Position numbers and translations under genes: made by a program. 64,000 nt of DNA from positions 173,068 through 237,067 of the forward strand of contig JABSRP010000013.1 in the NCBI GenBank assembly GCA_013215145.1, written 5' to 3'. The number at the start of each line of letters is the position of its first letter. Within the stretch, counting starts at the first letter, position 1. Below the pieces are notes generated by a model. The model was not told the origin of the DNA and made no database searches. It worked only from the letters and a program-made list of their open reading frames with translations. The DNA is from Pseudobacteriovorax sp. (GTDB taxonomy: Bacteria > Bdellovibrionota_B > Oligoflexia > Oligoflexales > Oligoflexaceae). Shown here in pieces: positions 26,480 through 35,159 of the stretch.

Positions 26480-27439
26480 ATGACAAAAAAAGTGAAAATC
26501 GTGACATTCCGAGGGATTCCAAAGCCTAGTATCAAATGGGTGATTGGTGCCGGCTTCCTATCGCTTTTGCTACACCTATTCTCATACGCAAATTTGGAAT
26601 ACTTAGGGAAGTTGTCAAATAAACGTGGTTGGGAAGGGGCCGAAAAGAGTGCGGTGAAAATAAACGTCGTAACTAAGCCCAAGAAAAAAGAAGAAAAACC
26701 CAAACCTAAACCGAAAGACTCCACCGATGGTCCCAATAGGATTCTCGAGGCCAAGCTGAAGCCAACGGCTAAACCTGAGAAAGCTGACTTTAAGGGAGCC
26801 CAAGACCATATTGCCGAAAAGAGAATGAAAACGGCGCGGCGATCTCAACTGAATGACGCTGACCCCGGTTTGGGTGGAAAGCAAGCTGAGACACAGGCGG
26901 CCCAAAAGGCACAAAAAGGTAACCAAGCACAGAAAGCCCAAAAAGCTCAGAAAGGTCAAAAGAAGGTTCCTAAATTGATGTTGGGGGATGGTCCTGTTTC
27001 CGTTCAACCTAAGTCTAACTACCAAAAACTGCTTCCTTCTCGGCAGGAATTAGCAAGTCAGGTGCAAGCTGGTTACCAGGATTACATAGACGATGAAGTG
27101 GAAATCGGTGATAGAGTTGATTTTAACACAACTAGTTATCGTTATATTGGGTATTTCACCCAGTTAAGGAAGGGCTTTAGCCAAACTTGGGTGTATCCAT
27201 CCGAAGCAGTCAGGCGAGGGCTGCAAGGACAGGTGCGTATCGAGTTCACCATTGGAAAAGACGGGCGTTTGAGAAAAGTCAAAGTTCTGGAAACCTCGGG
27301 TCACAAAATACTTGATGATGCCGTTGTTGATGCGATCAAGCTTTCGTCACCGTACTCTCCTTTGCCCGAAAGTCACGAAAAAGAGAACTTAACCGTAGTC
27401 GCAAACTTTGTTTACTCCCTAAGGCAATACGCCTTTTAA
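26480..27439 (+). CDS. TonB-family energy transducer protein
   Basis: 319 residues with one N-terminal membrane helix (about 17-38) carrying SLLLH, the S-x3-H pattern that in TonB contacts ExbB/ExbD. A Lys/Pro-rich linker (KPKPKPKD) and a Gln/Ala/Lys repeat (QKAQKAQKGQKK, about 145-165) span the periplasm. The C-terminal TonB domain is recognisable: SEAVRRGLQGQVRIEFTIGK, KVKVLETSGHKILDDAVV, DAIKLSSPYSPLP. No exbB/exbD lie nearby. It is divergent from bamD and 23 bases ahead of the PBP gene. Confidence 0.85.
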   Translation: MTKKVKIVTFRGIPKPSIKWVIGAGFLSLLLHLFSYANLEYLGKLSNKRGWEGAEKSAVKINVVTKPKKKEEKPKPKPKDSTDGPNRILEAKLKPTAKPEKADFKGAQDHIAEKRMKTARRSQLNDADPGLGGKQAETQAAQKAQKGNQAQKAQKAQKGQKKVPKLMLGDGPVSVQPKSNYQKLLPSRQELASQVQAGYQDYIDDEVEIGDRVDFNTTSYRYIGYFTQLRKGFSQTWVYPSEAVRRGLQGQVRIEFTIGKDGRLRKVKVLETSGHKILDDAVVDAIKLSSPYSPLPESHEKENLTVVANFVYSLRQYAF

Positions 27440-27462
27440 TCATCATCTGCTATAATAGTGGT

Positions 27463-29172
27463 ATGCTAAAAAATCATATCATATTGATTGTCATGGTTCA
27501 GTTGATCTTGGTCGCACTGGTGCTCGAGAGAAATATTGAGACTTGGAATCTGGTCGATGACAAAGCCAATAAATTAATTGGCAGCGTAGAGCTAGGGTTG
27601 GTCCAAAAGTCCAAATTAGTAGACATTAACGGTCAGGTATTAACCCTGTTCGGAACTGGTGAAGGACGGGGAAGCCTCAATATCAACCATGCGCCGCAAC
27701 ATGTGTTGCAGGCCTTTATTAGCGCGGAAGACAAAGATTTCTTTAGTCACTGGGGGGTTAGTATCTCCGGTCTAGTCCGGGCTTTTTGGTCAAATCTTTT
27801 CTCTCAATCCTATGGTCAGGGTGGTTCCACGATTACCCAGCAATTGGTTAAACTGCGTATGACCGATCGCAGTAAAACTCTCCTCAGAAAATTTAGAGAG
27901 ATATTACTGGCGATAAAAGTCGAAGGGAGCTATGACAAGAGCGAAATCTTAGAAGCCTATTTAAATACAATCTATTTCGGAAATGGTTGCTACGGAATCG
28001 TTTGTGCAAGCAAGGCCTACTTTCAGGTAGAAGCCGAAGAATTATCGCTCGAGCAAGCTGCATTGCTTGCGGCAATCATTAAAGCGCCGAGTCGCATGAG
28101 TCTTAGAACCGACGAAGGGTTGGCTAAGGCCATGAATCGGAAACGCTACGTCCTTAGACGCATGATGGAAGATAATTATACACCACAGCATGATGTCATT
28201 AAGCTGCCAGAGCTGAAACCGGAACGTTTTATGCGCAGCTCTCACGCCGTGGACTATGTGATGGGTTCGCTATCAGCTGAGGTTCAGGATGCATCAAGTT
28301 TTGGAGAGATCCAAACCTCACTAGACCTGAAACGGCAGCAACAGCTCGAAAATCTTTTGCGTTCATGGAAGCTGCCTAAAGGGTTTCAAGCGGCTGGAGT
28401 TATCATTAACCCCGCTAGTGGTGAGTTGGTTGCTATGACCGGTAGCAAAGATTATAGAAAATCGAAATTTAATCGCGCTACCAACAGCTCTCGCAACATC
28501 GGTAGTTTGATGGGTTATTTTTTATCAGCAATTGCTTTAGATCAAGGGATTGAGCTTAACGATCCTGTTGGTGATCAAACCCTTTTGTCGGTTATGAGAC
28601 ATCGAAGCTTGTCTGGGATGGGCCAGCTCGCCCAGGAATTAGGTCTTGGAACAATAAGTAACTATATGAAATCGTTTGGAATACAAGATGATTTTGAACA
28701 CTTTGGATTCTTACACTCGGGTGTGTCGATGAACCTACTTGAGGTGACACTTGCGATGCGAAATCTAGCCTATCCTGGAACCATTGCTAAAATTACAACA
28801 ACTCCAAACCCGCAAGAATCACTGATGATTCATCGAAATATCGTGGATGATCAGTCCAAACGCTTGTTGATGGAAGGCATCATCATTGGAGCTCATAATC
28901 ACTCAGTACAACCCATCACGGGTCGAGATCTAGCGGGCAAAAATCGGTGGGTCTTTTGGCCAGGTAACCACGGTCTACTGGGGCTTTGGATTGGTTCTGA
29001 AAAGGGAAACAAATCCGTCTCAGAGCCAGTGTTTCGCAGGGTTGTTGATCGAACAATCGACAGCTTTTCTGGAGGTATAAAACGCCAACCTAAAGGCTTT
29101 CATTACAAACTTGCTGTTGATGAGCTAGCATCACGTCAAAATATCTTCGTTCCTCACAGGATTGTGTTTTAG
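27463..29172 (+). CDS. Class A PBP-like peptidoglycan glycosyltransferase with degenerate transpeptidase domain
   Basis: 569 residues with an N-terminal membrane anchor. The GT51 glycan-polymerising domain is intact: SAEDKDFFSHWG (catalytic Glu89), GQGGSTITQQLVK, RKFREILLAIKVE and EILEAYLNTIYFGNG. The transpeptidase domain keeps its fold cues (IINPASGELVAMTG) but lacks the catalytic residues: the SxxK position reads S348-L-M-G351, no SxN is visible, and the KTG position reads RDL (about 488-490). I infer a monofunctional glycosyltransferase with a structural or regulatory pseudo-transpeptidase. The Glu positions of GT51 suggest it still polymerises lipid II. It follows the TonB-like gene. Confidence 0.88.
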   Translation: MLKNHIILIVMVQLILVALVLERNIETWNLVDDKANKLIGSVELGLVQKSKLVDINGQVLTLFGTGEGRGSLNINHAPQHVLQAFISAEDKDFFSHWGVSISGLVRAFWSNLFSQSYGQGGSTITQQLVKLRMTDRSKTLLRKFREILLAIKVEGSYDKSEILEAYLNTIYFGNGCYGIVCASKAYFQVEAEELSLEQAALLAAIIKAPSRMSLRTDEGLAKAMNRKRYVLRRMMEDNYTPQHDVIKLPELKPERFMRSSHAVDYVMGSLSAEVQDASSFGEIQTSLDLKRQQQLENLLRSWKLPKGFQAAGVIINPASGELVAMTGSKDYRKSKFNRATNSSRNIGSLMGYFLSAIALDQGIELNDPVGDQTLLSVMRHRSLSGMGQLAQELGLGTISNYMKSFGIQDDFEHFGFLHSGVSMNLLEVTLAMRNLAYPGTIAKITTTPNPQESLMIHRNIVDDQSKRLLMEGIIIGAHNHSVQPITGRDLAGKNRWVFWPGNHGLLGLWIGSEKGNKSVSEPVFRRVVDRTIDSFSGGIKRQPKGFHYKLAVDELASRQNIFVPHRIVF

Positions 29173-29393
29173 CTCTGCGCTAAGTAACCGCTATATTGGC
29201 AGAAAAAGCTTGCCAGCATATAGTCTTTATGACATAATTCACTTTTAGTATTTCGCCGAAGATGTAGGAAAAGTAAATTTACTACATATTTTTGATTTAC
29301 CAAATCAGAGTATTTTTCGTTTTAAAAATTATGGAAAAAAAGGTAATAATAAGGAAGCGAGCAACCTAACTACGTTATGAGGAGTTTTATCTG

Positions 29394-29804
29394 ATGAGTA
29401 TCCAGAAAAAAGTGCAGAAGGGTTTCATTGATGGTCGCGTGAAACGAGATATTCCTCAGCTTAACTCAATTGATAGTTCAGTCATCGATATGCTTAGAAG
29501 CTTGGAGTTACCGGAAGCGGTAGCCTCCTTTAGTGAATCTCTAGATATTTACTCTCAGAAATTGGCAAGCTCTCTCAAACGTGCTCACACTTCGCTGGAG
29601 TCTTCTGATTTGGCCGGCCTAGAGGAGTCTGCTTTAGACTTATCGCAAAACGCACTGCGTATTGGTGCTGTCAATATGCTCAAAGCCTCATTTGAACTGC
29701 AAAATGTAGCAAGATGTCGGGATATTACACAGGCTGAAGCTATTGTGCAAAACCTTGAGCTAGAGTACCTTAAAGTTAGACGGGACCTAGAAACCTACGT
29801 TTAA
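29394..29804 (+). CDS. HPt-like helical protein lacking the phosphorylatable histidine
   Basis: 136 residues, all predicted helical. The region 42-136 has the layout of a histidine phosphotransfer domain. Aligning the diagnostic AHTLKGSSxNxGA with residues 80-92 (ALDLSQNALRIGA) keeps the Gly-Ala end in register but puts Leu81 where the phosphorylated His should be. The following helix pair (FELQNVARCRDITQAEAI... LELEYLKVRRDL) fits the rest of an HPt bundle. I infer a pseudo-HPt, perhaps a binding partner of receivers. The start ATG 29394 has GAGGAG upstream and is preceded by 221 bases without a gene. murJ follows by 12 bases. Confidence 0.6.
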   Translation: MSIQKKVQKGFIDGRVKRDIPQLNSIDSSVIDMLRSLELPEAVASFSESLDIYSQKLASSLKRAHTSLESSDLAGLEESALDLSQNALRIGAVNMLKASFELQNVARCRDITQAEAIVQNLELEYLKVRRDLETYV

Positions 29805-29816
29805 CTTGAGAAATTA

Positions 29817-31436
29817 TTGTCGCTTAAAAAATCTACCTTTCTATTTACAGTCGGGACTCTACTTAGTCGTATTACTGGTCTAGTTAGAGACGGGGTGCTA
29901 AGCGCCGTCTTTGGTGCAGGAGTCCTCATGGATGCGTTCAACATTGCATTTCGGATTCCCAATCTTTTTCGCGATATGCTAGCCGAAGGGGCTCTTGGAA
30001 ACGCGTTTACAAAACTGTTTTCTGAATACTCCGAAACTGACCGTAATCATGCAGTACGATTTTTCCAACAGGCCATGACCGTAGTTTTTCTTTTATTGTC
30101 TAGTTTGGTAGCCCTAGGAATGATCTACTCTGAAGATTTCGTACGGCTCATGACTTTGTCTAGCGGTGAAAGCTATAACGAAGTTCGAGTACAAGCCATA
30201 TCTCTCACCCGTATACTTTTTCCCTATTTAGGTCTTGCAAGTATGACGGCAATATTAGCCGGAACACTCTACCAAAAAGGATCTTTCTTTAAATCAGCAA
30301 TCACACCTATCGTCGGTAACCTAGGCTATATTTTGGGTGCGTTGATCTTGGGAACTGTATTTGCCGATCTTGATATTCGTTTATGGTTTGGGCCGAGTGA
30401 GTTAGATCCTCGCATCCTAGGGTTAGCGGTTGGGGTCATGATGGGCTGCATCGGGCAATTAATGCTGACACTCTGGTTTGCCAAGGAATTGATTTTGAAG
30501 GCCTTGACACAAGTATCAGGCCTTTTCCAGGGGCTGTCCTCTATGAAGCGGCTTGCTGTATTGAGTCTACCTATGATGATTGCATCATCTGTAGGTCCGC
30601 TAAGTGGTTTGATTAATACAAACTTTGCGAGTCAAGTAGGGCCTGGGGCGGTGTCATGGTTGGCATATGCATTTCGATTGTTTCAGCTGCCTGTTGGTTT
30701 GTTCGGGGTTGCTGTGGGAATCGTGGCCTTGCCGGCCCTAACAAGAGCCATAACCAGAGCTAAAGGAAACGTGGATCGCACAGTGATTGCAGAACTCGAA
30801 AAAGGTCTGGGTATCGTTTTCTTTTGTATGCTTATGAGTTTTTCTTTTGTCTTAGTTTACCACCACCAAATTATTGAACTTATTTTCCAACGAGGCGCAT
30901 TTACTGAGTTTGATACCATCTCAACTGGAGCAGCATTATTAACTTATAGTTTTGGATTGTTTGGCTATGGTTTTATCAAGGTTTTAACATCCTTTTATTA
31001 CGCAACGGAAAGAACAGGCTACGCAGTTAAGGTGTCTTTTATAGGCGTGACTAACACTTTAGTCGTTTGTTATTTCTTGGTTGATGTTATGGGACACATC
31101 GGTTTGGCTTTGGCAAGTTCCGCAACTCTAACTCTGAATTCTTCGTTACTTTTGCTTGGTAATCGCTCCTACTTCTCTCTTGCTGACTGGGCGGCAATTC
31201 GACGAACCACGTTGATATTATTAGGCTTCTCTGGTCTTGCTATAGGTCTTCTGTTTGTCTTAGATGAGATCCTAATGGCACTACCTATCTTTGACAGTCG
31301 GTCTCTCGATCTAGTCATCAGGCTGTCTATTGGGTTGGGCGTATGTATGCTGATCTTTGGTCTGTCCCTGACAAAAATTTACCGCATTAAAATCAATCAG
31401 ATTCCTAATTTTTTGCGTCAGAGTTTTTCAAAATAA
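29817..31436 (+). CDS. murJ: Lipid II flippase MurJ
   Basis: MurJ moves lipid II across the cytoplasmic membrane for peptidoglycan synthesis. The 539-residue protein has about 14 hydrophobic helices and the family N terminus: STFLFTVGTLLSRITGLVRD, then MDAFNIAFRIPNLFRDMLAEGA and NAFTKLFSEY. The central segments VSWLAYAFRLFQLPVGLFGV and IIELIFQRGAFTEFDT are also typical. The start is TTG 29817, twelve bases after the HPt-like gene. Its last bases overlap the end of the convergent aroB by 19. Confidence 0.94.
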   Translation: MSLKKSTFLFTVGTLLSRITGLVRDGVLSAVFGAGVLMDAFNIAFRIPNLFRDMLAEGALGNAFTKLFSEYSETDRNHAVRFFQQAMTVVFLLLSSLVALGMIYSEDFVRLMTLSSGESYNEVRVQAISLTRILFPYLGLASMTAILAGTLYQKGSFFKSAITPIVGNLGYILGALILGTVFADLDIRLWFGPSELDPRILGLAVGVMMGCIGQLMLTLWFAKELILKALTQVSGLFQGLSSMKRLAVLSLPMMIASSVGPLSGLINTNFASQVGPGAVSWLAYAFRLFQLPVGLFGVAVGIVALPALTRAITRAKGNVDRTVIAELEKGLGIVFFCMLMSFSFVLVYHHQIIELIFQRGAFTEFDTISTGAALLTYSFGLFGYGFIKVLTSFYYATERTGYAVKVSFIGVTNTLVVCYFLVDVMGHIGLALASSATLTLNSSLLLLGNRSYFSLADWAAIRRTTLILLGFSGLAIGLLFVLDEILMALPIFDSRSLDLVIRLSIGLGVCMLIFGLSLTKIYRIKINQIPNFLRQSFSK

Positions 31437-32776
31437 GAGACAAAATCTTCCCAAGTATTTTCGATATCTTCTTGCTCAACGGGAGTGGTCCAATGTCCGG
31501 CATGTCTGTGTACGGATCCGATCTCCTCAAGGAGAATCCATCGTGTTGTTTGCCCTGCCGATTTTTTGTCTAGTGCAACATACTGGACAATGTCCCTGAG
31601 CATTTTGGGATCACGCAGATTATCTGAGGGAAGGTAGGCTTTTAGCTTGGCAAAGCCAATTAAGACTTTTGAGGAGACCACAAGATCGGCAGCTTTCTGA
31701 AATGCCACCTCTGTCATCTGACCCAAGTGTTTTGACAGGAACAATGAATATAGAATGCCTATACCAACCGCTTCTCCGTGGTTGATAGGTTGATTAGGGT
31801 TGTTTTTGTGGGAGTAGGCTTCTAGCGCATGAGCAAGGGTGTGGCCCAGGTTTAAGATGGCGCGCTCACCTTTTTCTGTCGGGTCCCGCGAAACCACCTC
31901 TGATTTTAGGGCAATGATCTTTGCCAGGTCTACAGTAGTTAATGAATCAAAGGGTTTTGTGGCCAGAGAGTTGGGTAGCTCTTTGCTTAGTAGGATATGC
32001 TTAAGGCACTCGGACCGACCGGCGTTGAGCTCACGGTCCGGAAGGCTGTTAAGCCAATTGCGCCAGACTAAGACTTCCTTAGGGAATGCAAATTTTCCTA
32101 GTTGATTTTTACCATAGGGAGAAAAATTCACACCTGTTTTGCCACCAACACAGGCATCTGCCATGGACAGAAGAGTGGTGGGAACCAGATTAAAGTCGAG
32201 ACCCTTCATTGAGCAAGCAAATGCCGCTGTATCGCAAAGAATTCCTCCACCAACGAGATAGATTGGTTTTGGGTTAGACCTATAGGGCTCTAAAAAGGAA
32301 AGAATTTTGGATACGGTAGCTAGAGATTTGCTGGCTTCTTCAACCTGCAAAATTAAGCAATTGGCCGTAACACTATGCAATGACCACGCATCGGCTACAT
32401 TTTTATCTATGATACAAACATCATTAGGGCCGAAAATTGCTGGCATGACCTCTGAAAACGTAATGTCATAACTGCCAAAGATTTGTTTTTGGGCTAAACC
32501 AGATACGGCAACTCCACGCCTAAAGATTCCGGCTGCAGTGGTAAAAGCGGGTTTGTCATGTTGCTTTACTTTGGAAAGATCCCACTCTAAAAACCGATCA
32601 AGTCGGTTTTCGAATGCCCTTATTAGTATCGAATGGGTGCCCTCAGGCCAGCTTAATTCGGCATCTAGCGGATGGGCAGTAGGCTCAAATGTCCATACAT
32701 ATGAGGTGCTTGGCTGTGCAGGAGGATAAGTCATGGACCAATCGACTCTCAAAGAGCTAGGTAACTCAGTGTTCAT
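31418..32776 (-). CDS. aroB: 3-dehydroquinate synthase (AroB family) with N-terminal extension
   Basis: AroB converts DAHP to 3-dehydroquinate in the shikimate pathway using NAD and a metal. Seen: the NAD-binding GGGILCDTAAFACSMKG, VPTTLLSMADACVGGKTGVN, metal ligands Glu in AGRSECLKH, His in LNLGHTLAHALEAY and His in INHGEAVGIG. All ligands are kept. The protein is 452 residues, about 90 longer than usual, with an extra N-terminal region (about 1-80). The departures from the standard glycine-rich motif leave open another sugar-phosphate cyclase activity, but AroB is the simplest call. Converges on murJ. Confidence 0.8.
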   Translation of the reverse strand: MNTELPSSLRVDWSMTYPPAQPSTSYVWTFEPTAHPLDAELSWPEGTHSILIRAFENRLDRFLEWDLSKVKQHDKPAFTTAAGIFRRGVAVSGLAQKQIFGSYDITFSEVMPAIFGPNDVCIIDKNVADAWSLHSVTANCLILQVEEASKSLATVSKILSFLEPYRSNPKPIYLVGGGILCDTAAFACSMKGLDFNLVPTTLLSMADACVGGKTGVNFSPYGKNQLGKFAFPKEVLVWRNWLNSLPDRELNAGRSECLKHILLSKELPNSLATKPFDSLTTVDLAKIIALKSEVVSRDPTEKGERAILNLGHTLAHALEAYSHKNNPNQPINHGEAVGIGILYSLFLSKHLGQMTEVAFQKAADLVVSSKVLIGFAKLKAYLPSDNLRDPKMLRDIVQYVALDKKSAGQTTRWILLEEIGSVHRHAGHWTTPVEQEDIENTWEDFVSYFEKL

Positions 32777-32878
32777 ACATGGGTCTCGATCTATTTTGGT
32801 AAGGGTTTCATACCTACGACTATAAAGTTACCTAACATCTTGCCGATGTCTTGAAAATAGATTTGTTAGTAGGGCGAG

Positions 32879-33385
32879 ATGACAGTAAGAAAACCACCGA
32901 AACATGCAAATGTGCCTCTCGGATCAGCGATCGAGGCATTAAAACGCAAAAAGTTCTCTAAGCAAAAAGTCGTCGATTTGAATGATTTTAAGTTAGCTTC
33001 CGCTGCGGAGCGAGACCGGACCATTTTGGTCTGTGATCCTTCAGCGAGTTGGTTTAACGCCGTCAAGAGAACACTGCGATCGCAGTCGTTGAATGTTGTC
33101 GGTGTCACAGAGGTTGAGGATCTTCCGGCGAGCTGTTCGTCACGTCAAATAGATGTGATTTTTCTTGCCGTAGATTGGCCATGGGTTTGTGGGTCGGAGA
33201 TCTGTAGGATATTAAAAACCCATCAGGAAACGAAGCACATAGCCGTCTTTCTCGTGTGTGACCCCGATACTGTGCCATCCCAGGATAGCTTGTCCCAGTC
33301 ACTTTGTGATGATATTATTATGCGACCCCTTCAAGGTGAGGTTTTGCAAAGCAAAATTGATGTGGTTTTTTCAAAAAATCTTTGA
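32879..33385 (+). CDS. Receiver-like protein lacking the phosphorylated aspartate
   Basis: 168 residues: a basic N-terminal segment (1-45), then a CheY-like fold starting RTILVCDPSASWFNAVKRTL and running through DVIFLAVDWPWVCGSEICRI to CDDIIMRPLQGEVLQ. At the phosphorylation site, where receivers have LLDVxMP, this protein has FLAVDWP, placing Ala97 at the Asp position. The conserved Lys before Pro is Arg149, and the acidic pair is reduced to CDPS. I infer a pseudo-receiver. It is a single gene between divergent aroB and tRNA-Asn. Confidence 0.65.
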   Translation: MTVRKPPKHANVPLGSAIEALKRKKFSKQKVVDLNDFKLASAAERDRTILVCDPSASWFNAVKRTLRSQSLNVVGVTEVEDLPASCSSRQIDVIFLAVDWPWVCGSEICRILKTHQETKHIAVFLVCDPDTVPSQDSLSQSLCDDIIMRPLQGEVLQSKIDVVFSKNL

Positions 33386-33401
33386 AATTCATTCAGAGCG
33401 C

Positions 33402-33430
33402 TTGACAGGAAGTACTCTTGCAGGTATCAC
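33402..33430 (+). promoter_or_regulatory. Sigma70-type promoter of tRNA-Asn
   Basis: TTGACA (33402-33407), 17-base spacer, TATCAC (33425-33430), with transcription predicted to start about seven bases before the mature tRNA at 33444. The -35 box is consensus. Confidence 0.75.
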
Positions 33431-33443
33431 ACTTAGACAATGA

Positions 33444-33519
<76 letters not shown>

Positions 33520-33553
33520 TCCACTCTTATAGAGACGACTCCCCTCCCAAAGT

Positions 33554-34105
33554 TCATATGTCGAAACCGATGTGTATCGTCGGAAAAATAATGTATTCAT
33601 TCTCTTGGTAAGTTTCTCCTGCTAGCTGTATTTCTAGGTTTTTCTTTGAAGGATTGATGATCTTATCTAAGCCGATCCATGGCATGATATAAAATCTTTT
33701 GCCGAGCATCCATTTGTAGCCGGCCCTGACTCCAAAAAGGTTTAGCCCGCGATTAATCTTGTTATCAGAGCCTTTGAGCATGTAGCTGGCGGTTATATTT
33801 CCGTACTCAACTCCCCAAAAGCCTCCTTTAGTTGTAGTTCCATAGTAATCAAGTTTGAGCCCATAGCCGCTTTGCCTGACCTCGAAGGCATCGTTGTCTT
33901 TGATCTCGTCGGGTATTTCAGCTGCAAACAGTCCGATTTGTAACCGAAAACCGTGACTCTGCAGTCCAGTATGAAGTGAATGACCGGATAGGGCGTAGGC
34001 AAATGGATCCGCTTCAACGAAGGCTTGCCCTTGCAGAGAGTTCGACGTTGCCATGCACAATAAAAGGGTAAACATAATCTTGAAAAATAGGGTGAGTTTC
34101 TTCAT
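33554..34105 (-). CDS. Predicted outer-membrane beta-barrel protein, unknown
   Basis: 183 residues with a Sec signal peptide (MKKLTLFFKIMFTLLLCMAT..., cleavage probably near SLQGQA). The mature part has alternating aromatic/hydrophobic stretches, for example GFWGVEYGNITASYMLKG and GVRAGYKWMLGKRFYIMPW, as in small outer-membrane barrels, and ends TIHIGFDI. No family is recognised. It is divergent from the lysR gene; the shared region contains two palindromes, so it is a likely regulatory target of that LysR protein. Confidence 0.6.
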   Translation of the reverse strand: MKKLTLFFKIMFTLLLCMATSNSLQGQAFVEADPFAYALSGHSLHTGLQSHGFRLQIGLFAAEIPDEIKDNDAFEVRQSGYGLKLDYYGTTTKGGFWGVEYGNITASYMLKGSDNKINRGLNLFGVRAGYKWMLGKRFYIMPWIGLDKIINPSKKNLEIQLAGETYQENEYIIFPTIHIGFDI

Positions 34106-34164
34106 ACCTGCTCCTTCGGCTTGCTAATGCTGTTGTTAGGGTTCTTGACCCGCTACATAGATCC

Positions 34165-34180
34165 TATCGGTATACGGATA
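34165..34180. promoter_or_regulatory. Palindrome in the lysR/OMP divergent region
   Basis: TATCGGTATACGGATA is symmetric at 14 of 16 positions. It sits midway between the two divergent genes, where a LysR-type activator would bind; half-sites with T...A ends fit the LysR box idea. Confidence 0.45.
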
Positions 34181-34211
34181 TGTCTGTTAATTGGCAAAAT
34201 ATAGATACTTG

Positions 34212-34229
34212 ATATACAATAATGTATAT
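34212..34229. promoter_or_regulatory. Perfect inverted repeat over the lysR start codon
   Basis: ATATACA-ATAA-TGTATAT is a perfect 7-base inverted repeat with a 4-base spacer, covering the ATG at 34222. Binding here would block lysR expression, so autoregulation is plausible. Confidence 0.4.
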
Positions 34230-35115
34230 GGATACTATTGATTGGAACTTGCTAAAATCATTCATCTATGTCGTCAGGAAGGGATCGCTTTCCGCTGCTG
34301 CGAGAGCCTTAGTCTCGACTCAACCAACTGTTGGGCGACATATAGAAGCTTTGGAAAACCAGTTTGGTTTGCCTCTATTCACTCGATCGAGAGAGGGACT
34401 GATTCCCACTGACTACGCTCTGAATTTGTTTCCAGAGGCAGAGGCCATGGAGTCCGCCTACGGTGCCTTGATGCGAAGGGTCTCGGGCGACCATCCTGAA
34501 GAAATAGGGACCGTGCGGATAAGTGCAAGCGAAATTATCGGAGGAGAGGTCATACCAGCACTACTGCAGAAGTTCCTAAGGCGCTATCCTGAGATTCAAG
34601 TCGAGTTATCGATTTCGAACCAAATCGACAACTTGCTAAAACGTGACTCAGATATTGCCATTCGCATGAGCTCCCCTCGGCAAGAGGCTCTTATCGCTAA
34701 GAAAGTTGGGATCTCTCCAGTTGGCTTATATGCTCACAAATCCTATTTAAACTGGGCTGGGATACCCAAAACCCTCGAGGGCTTAAAAGGTTATACTATC
34801 ATTGGACCGGATACTGATATGCTTTTTATTCAAACCCTTAAAACCTTAGGAATTGGTCTTTCTAGGGAGGACTTTGACATACGAGTGGATAATCAGTTGG
34901 TTCAGTTAGAATTGTTGAGGAAAGGAACTGGAATTGGAGTTATGCAAGAAAAACTCGCAGCGAGAGAAAAAAACCTTGTTCGGCTTTTGAAAGACGAGTT
35001 GTCTATCCCCATGCCCGTTTGGTTGGTGATGCATGAGGACTTGCGCACAAGTCGACGAGTTCGGCTTCTTTATGATTACTTCGTAGAAGAGATGACTCGG
35101 TTTGTCGAAAGTTAG
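34222..35115 (+). CDS. LysR-family transcriptional regulator
   Basis: About 297 residues. The N-terminal winged helix-turn-helix is clear: LLKSFIYVVRKGSLSAAARA, then STQPTVGRHIEALENQFGLP and LFTRSREGLIPT. The effector domain starts VRISASEIIGGEVIPALLQK. A second start at ATG 34228 (MDTIDWNLLKSF) is equally possible, as neither has a clear ribosome-binding site. It is divergent from a small outer-membrane protein gene and convergent with fabH. The effector is unknown. Confidence 0.9.
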   Translation: MYMDTIDWNLLKSFIYVVRKGSLSAAARALVSTQPTVGRHIEALENQFGLPLFTRSREGLIPTDYALNLFPEAEAMESAYGALMRRVSGDHPEEIGTVRISASEIIGGEVIPALLQKFLRRYPEIQVELSISNQIDNLLKRDSDIAIRMSSPRQEALIAKKVGISPVGLYAHKSYLNWAGIPKTLEGLKGYTIIGPDTDMLFIQTLKTLGIGLSREDFDIRVDNQLVQLELLRKGTGIGVMQEKLAAREKNLVRLLKDELSIPMPVWLVMHEDLRTSRRVRLLYDYFVEEMTRFVES

Positions 35116-35159
35116 ACCGGTGTAGGCTAAGATATAAGTCTCCACGCCTATTTTCGCGT

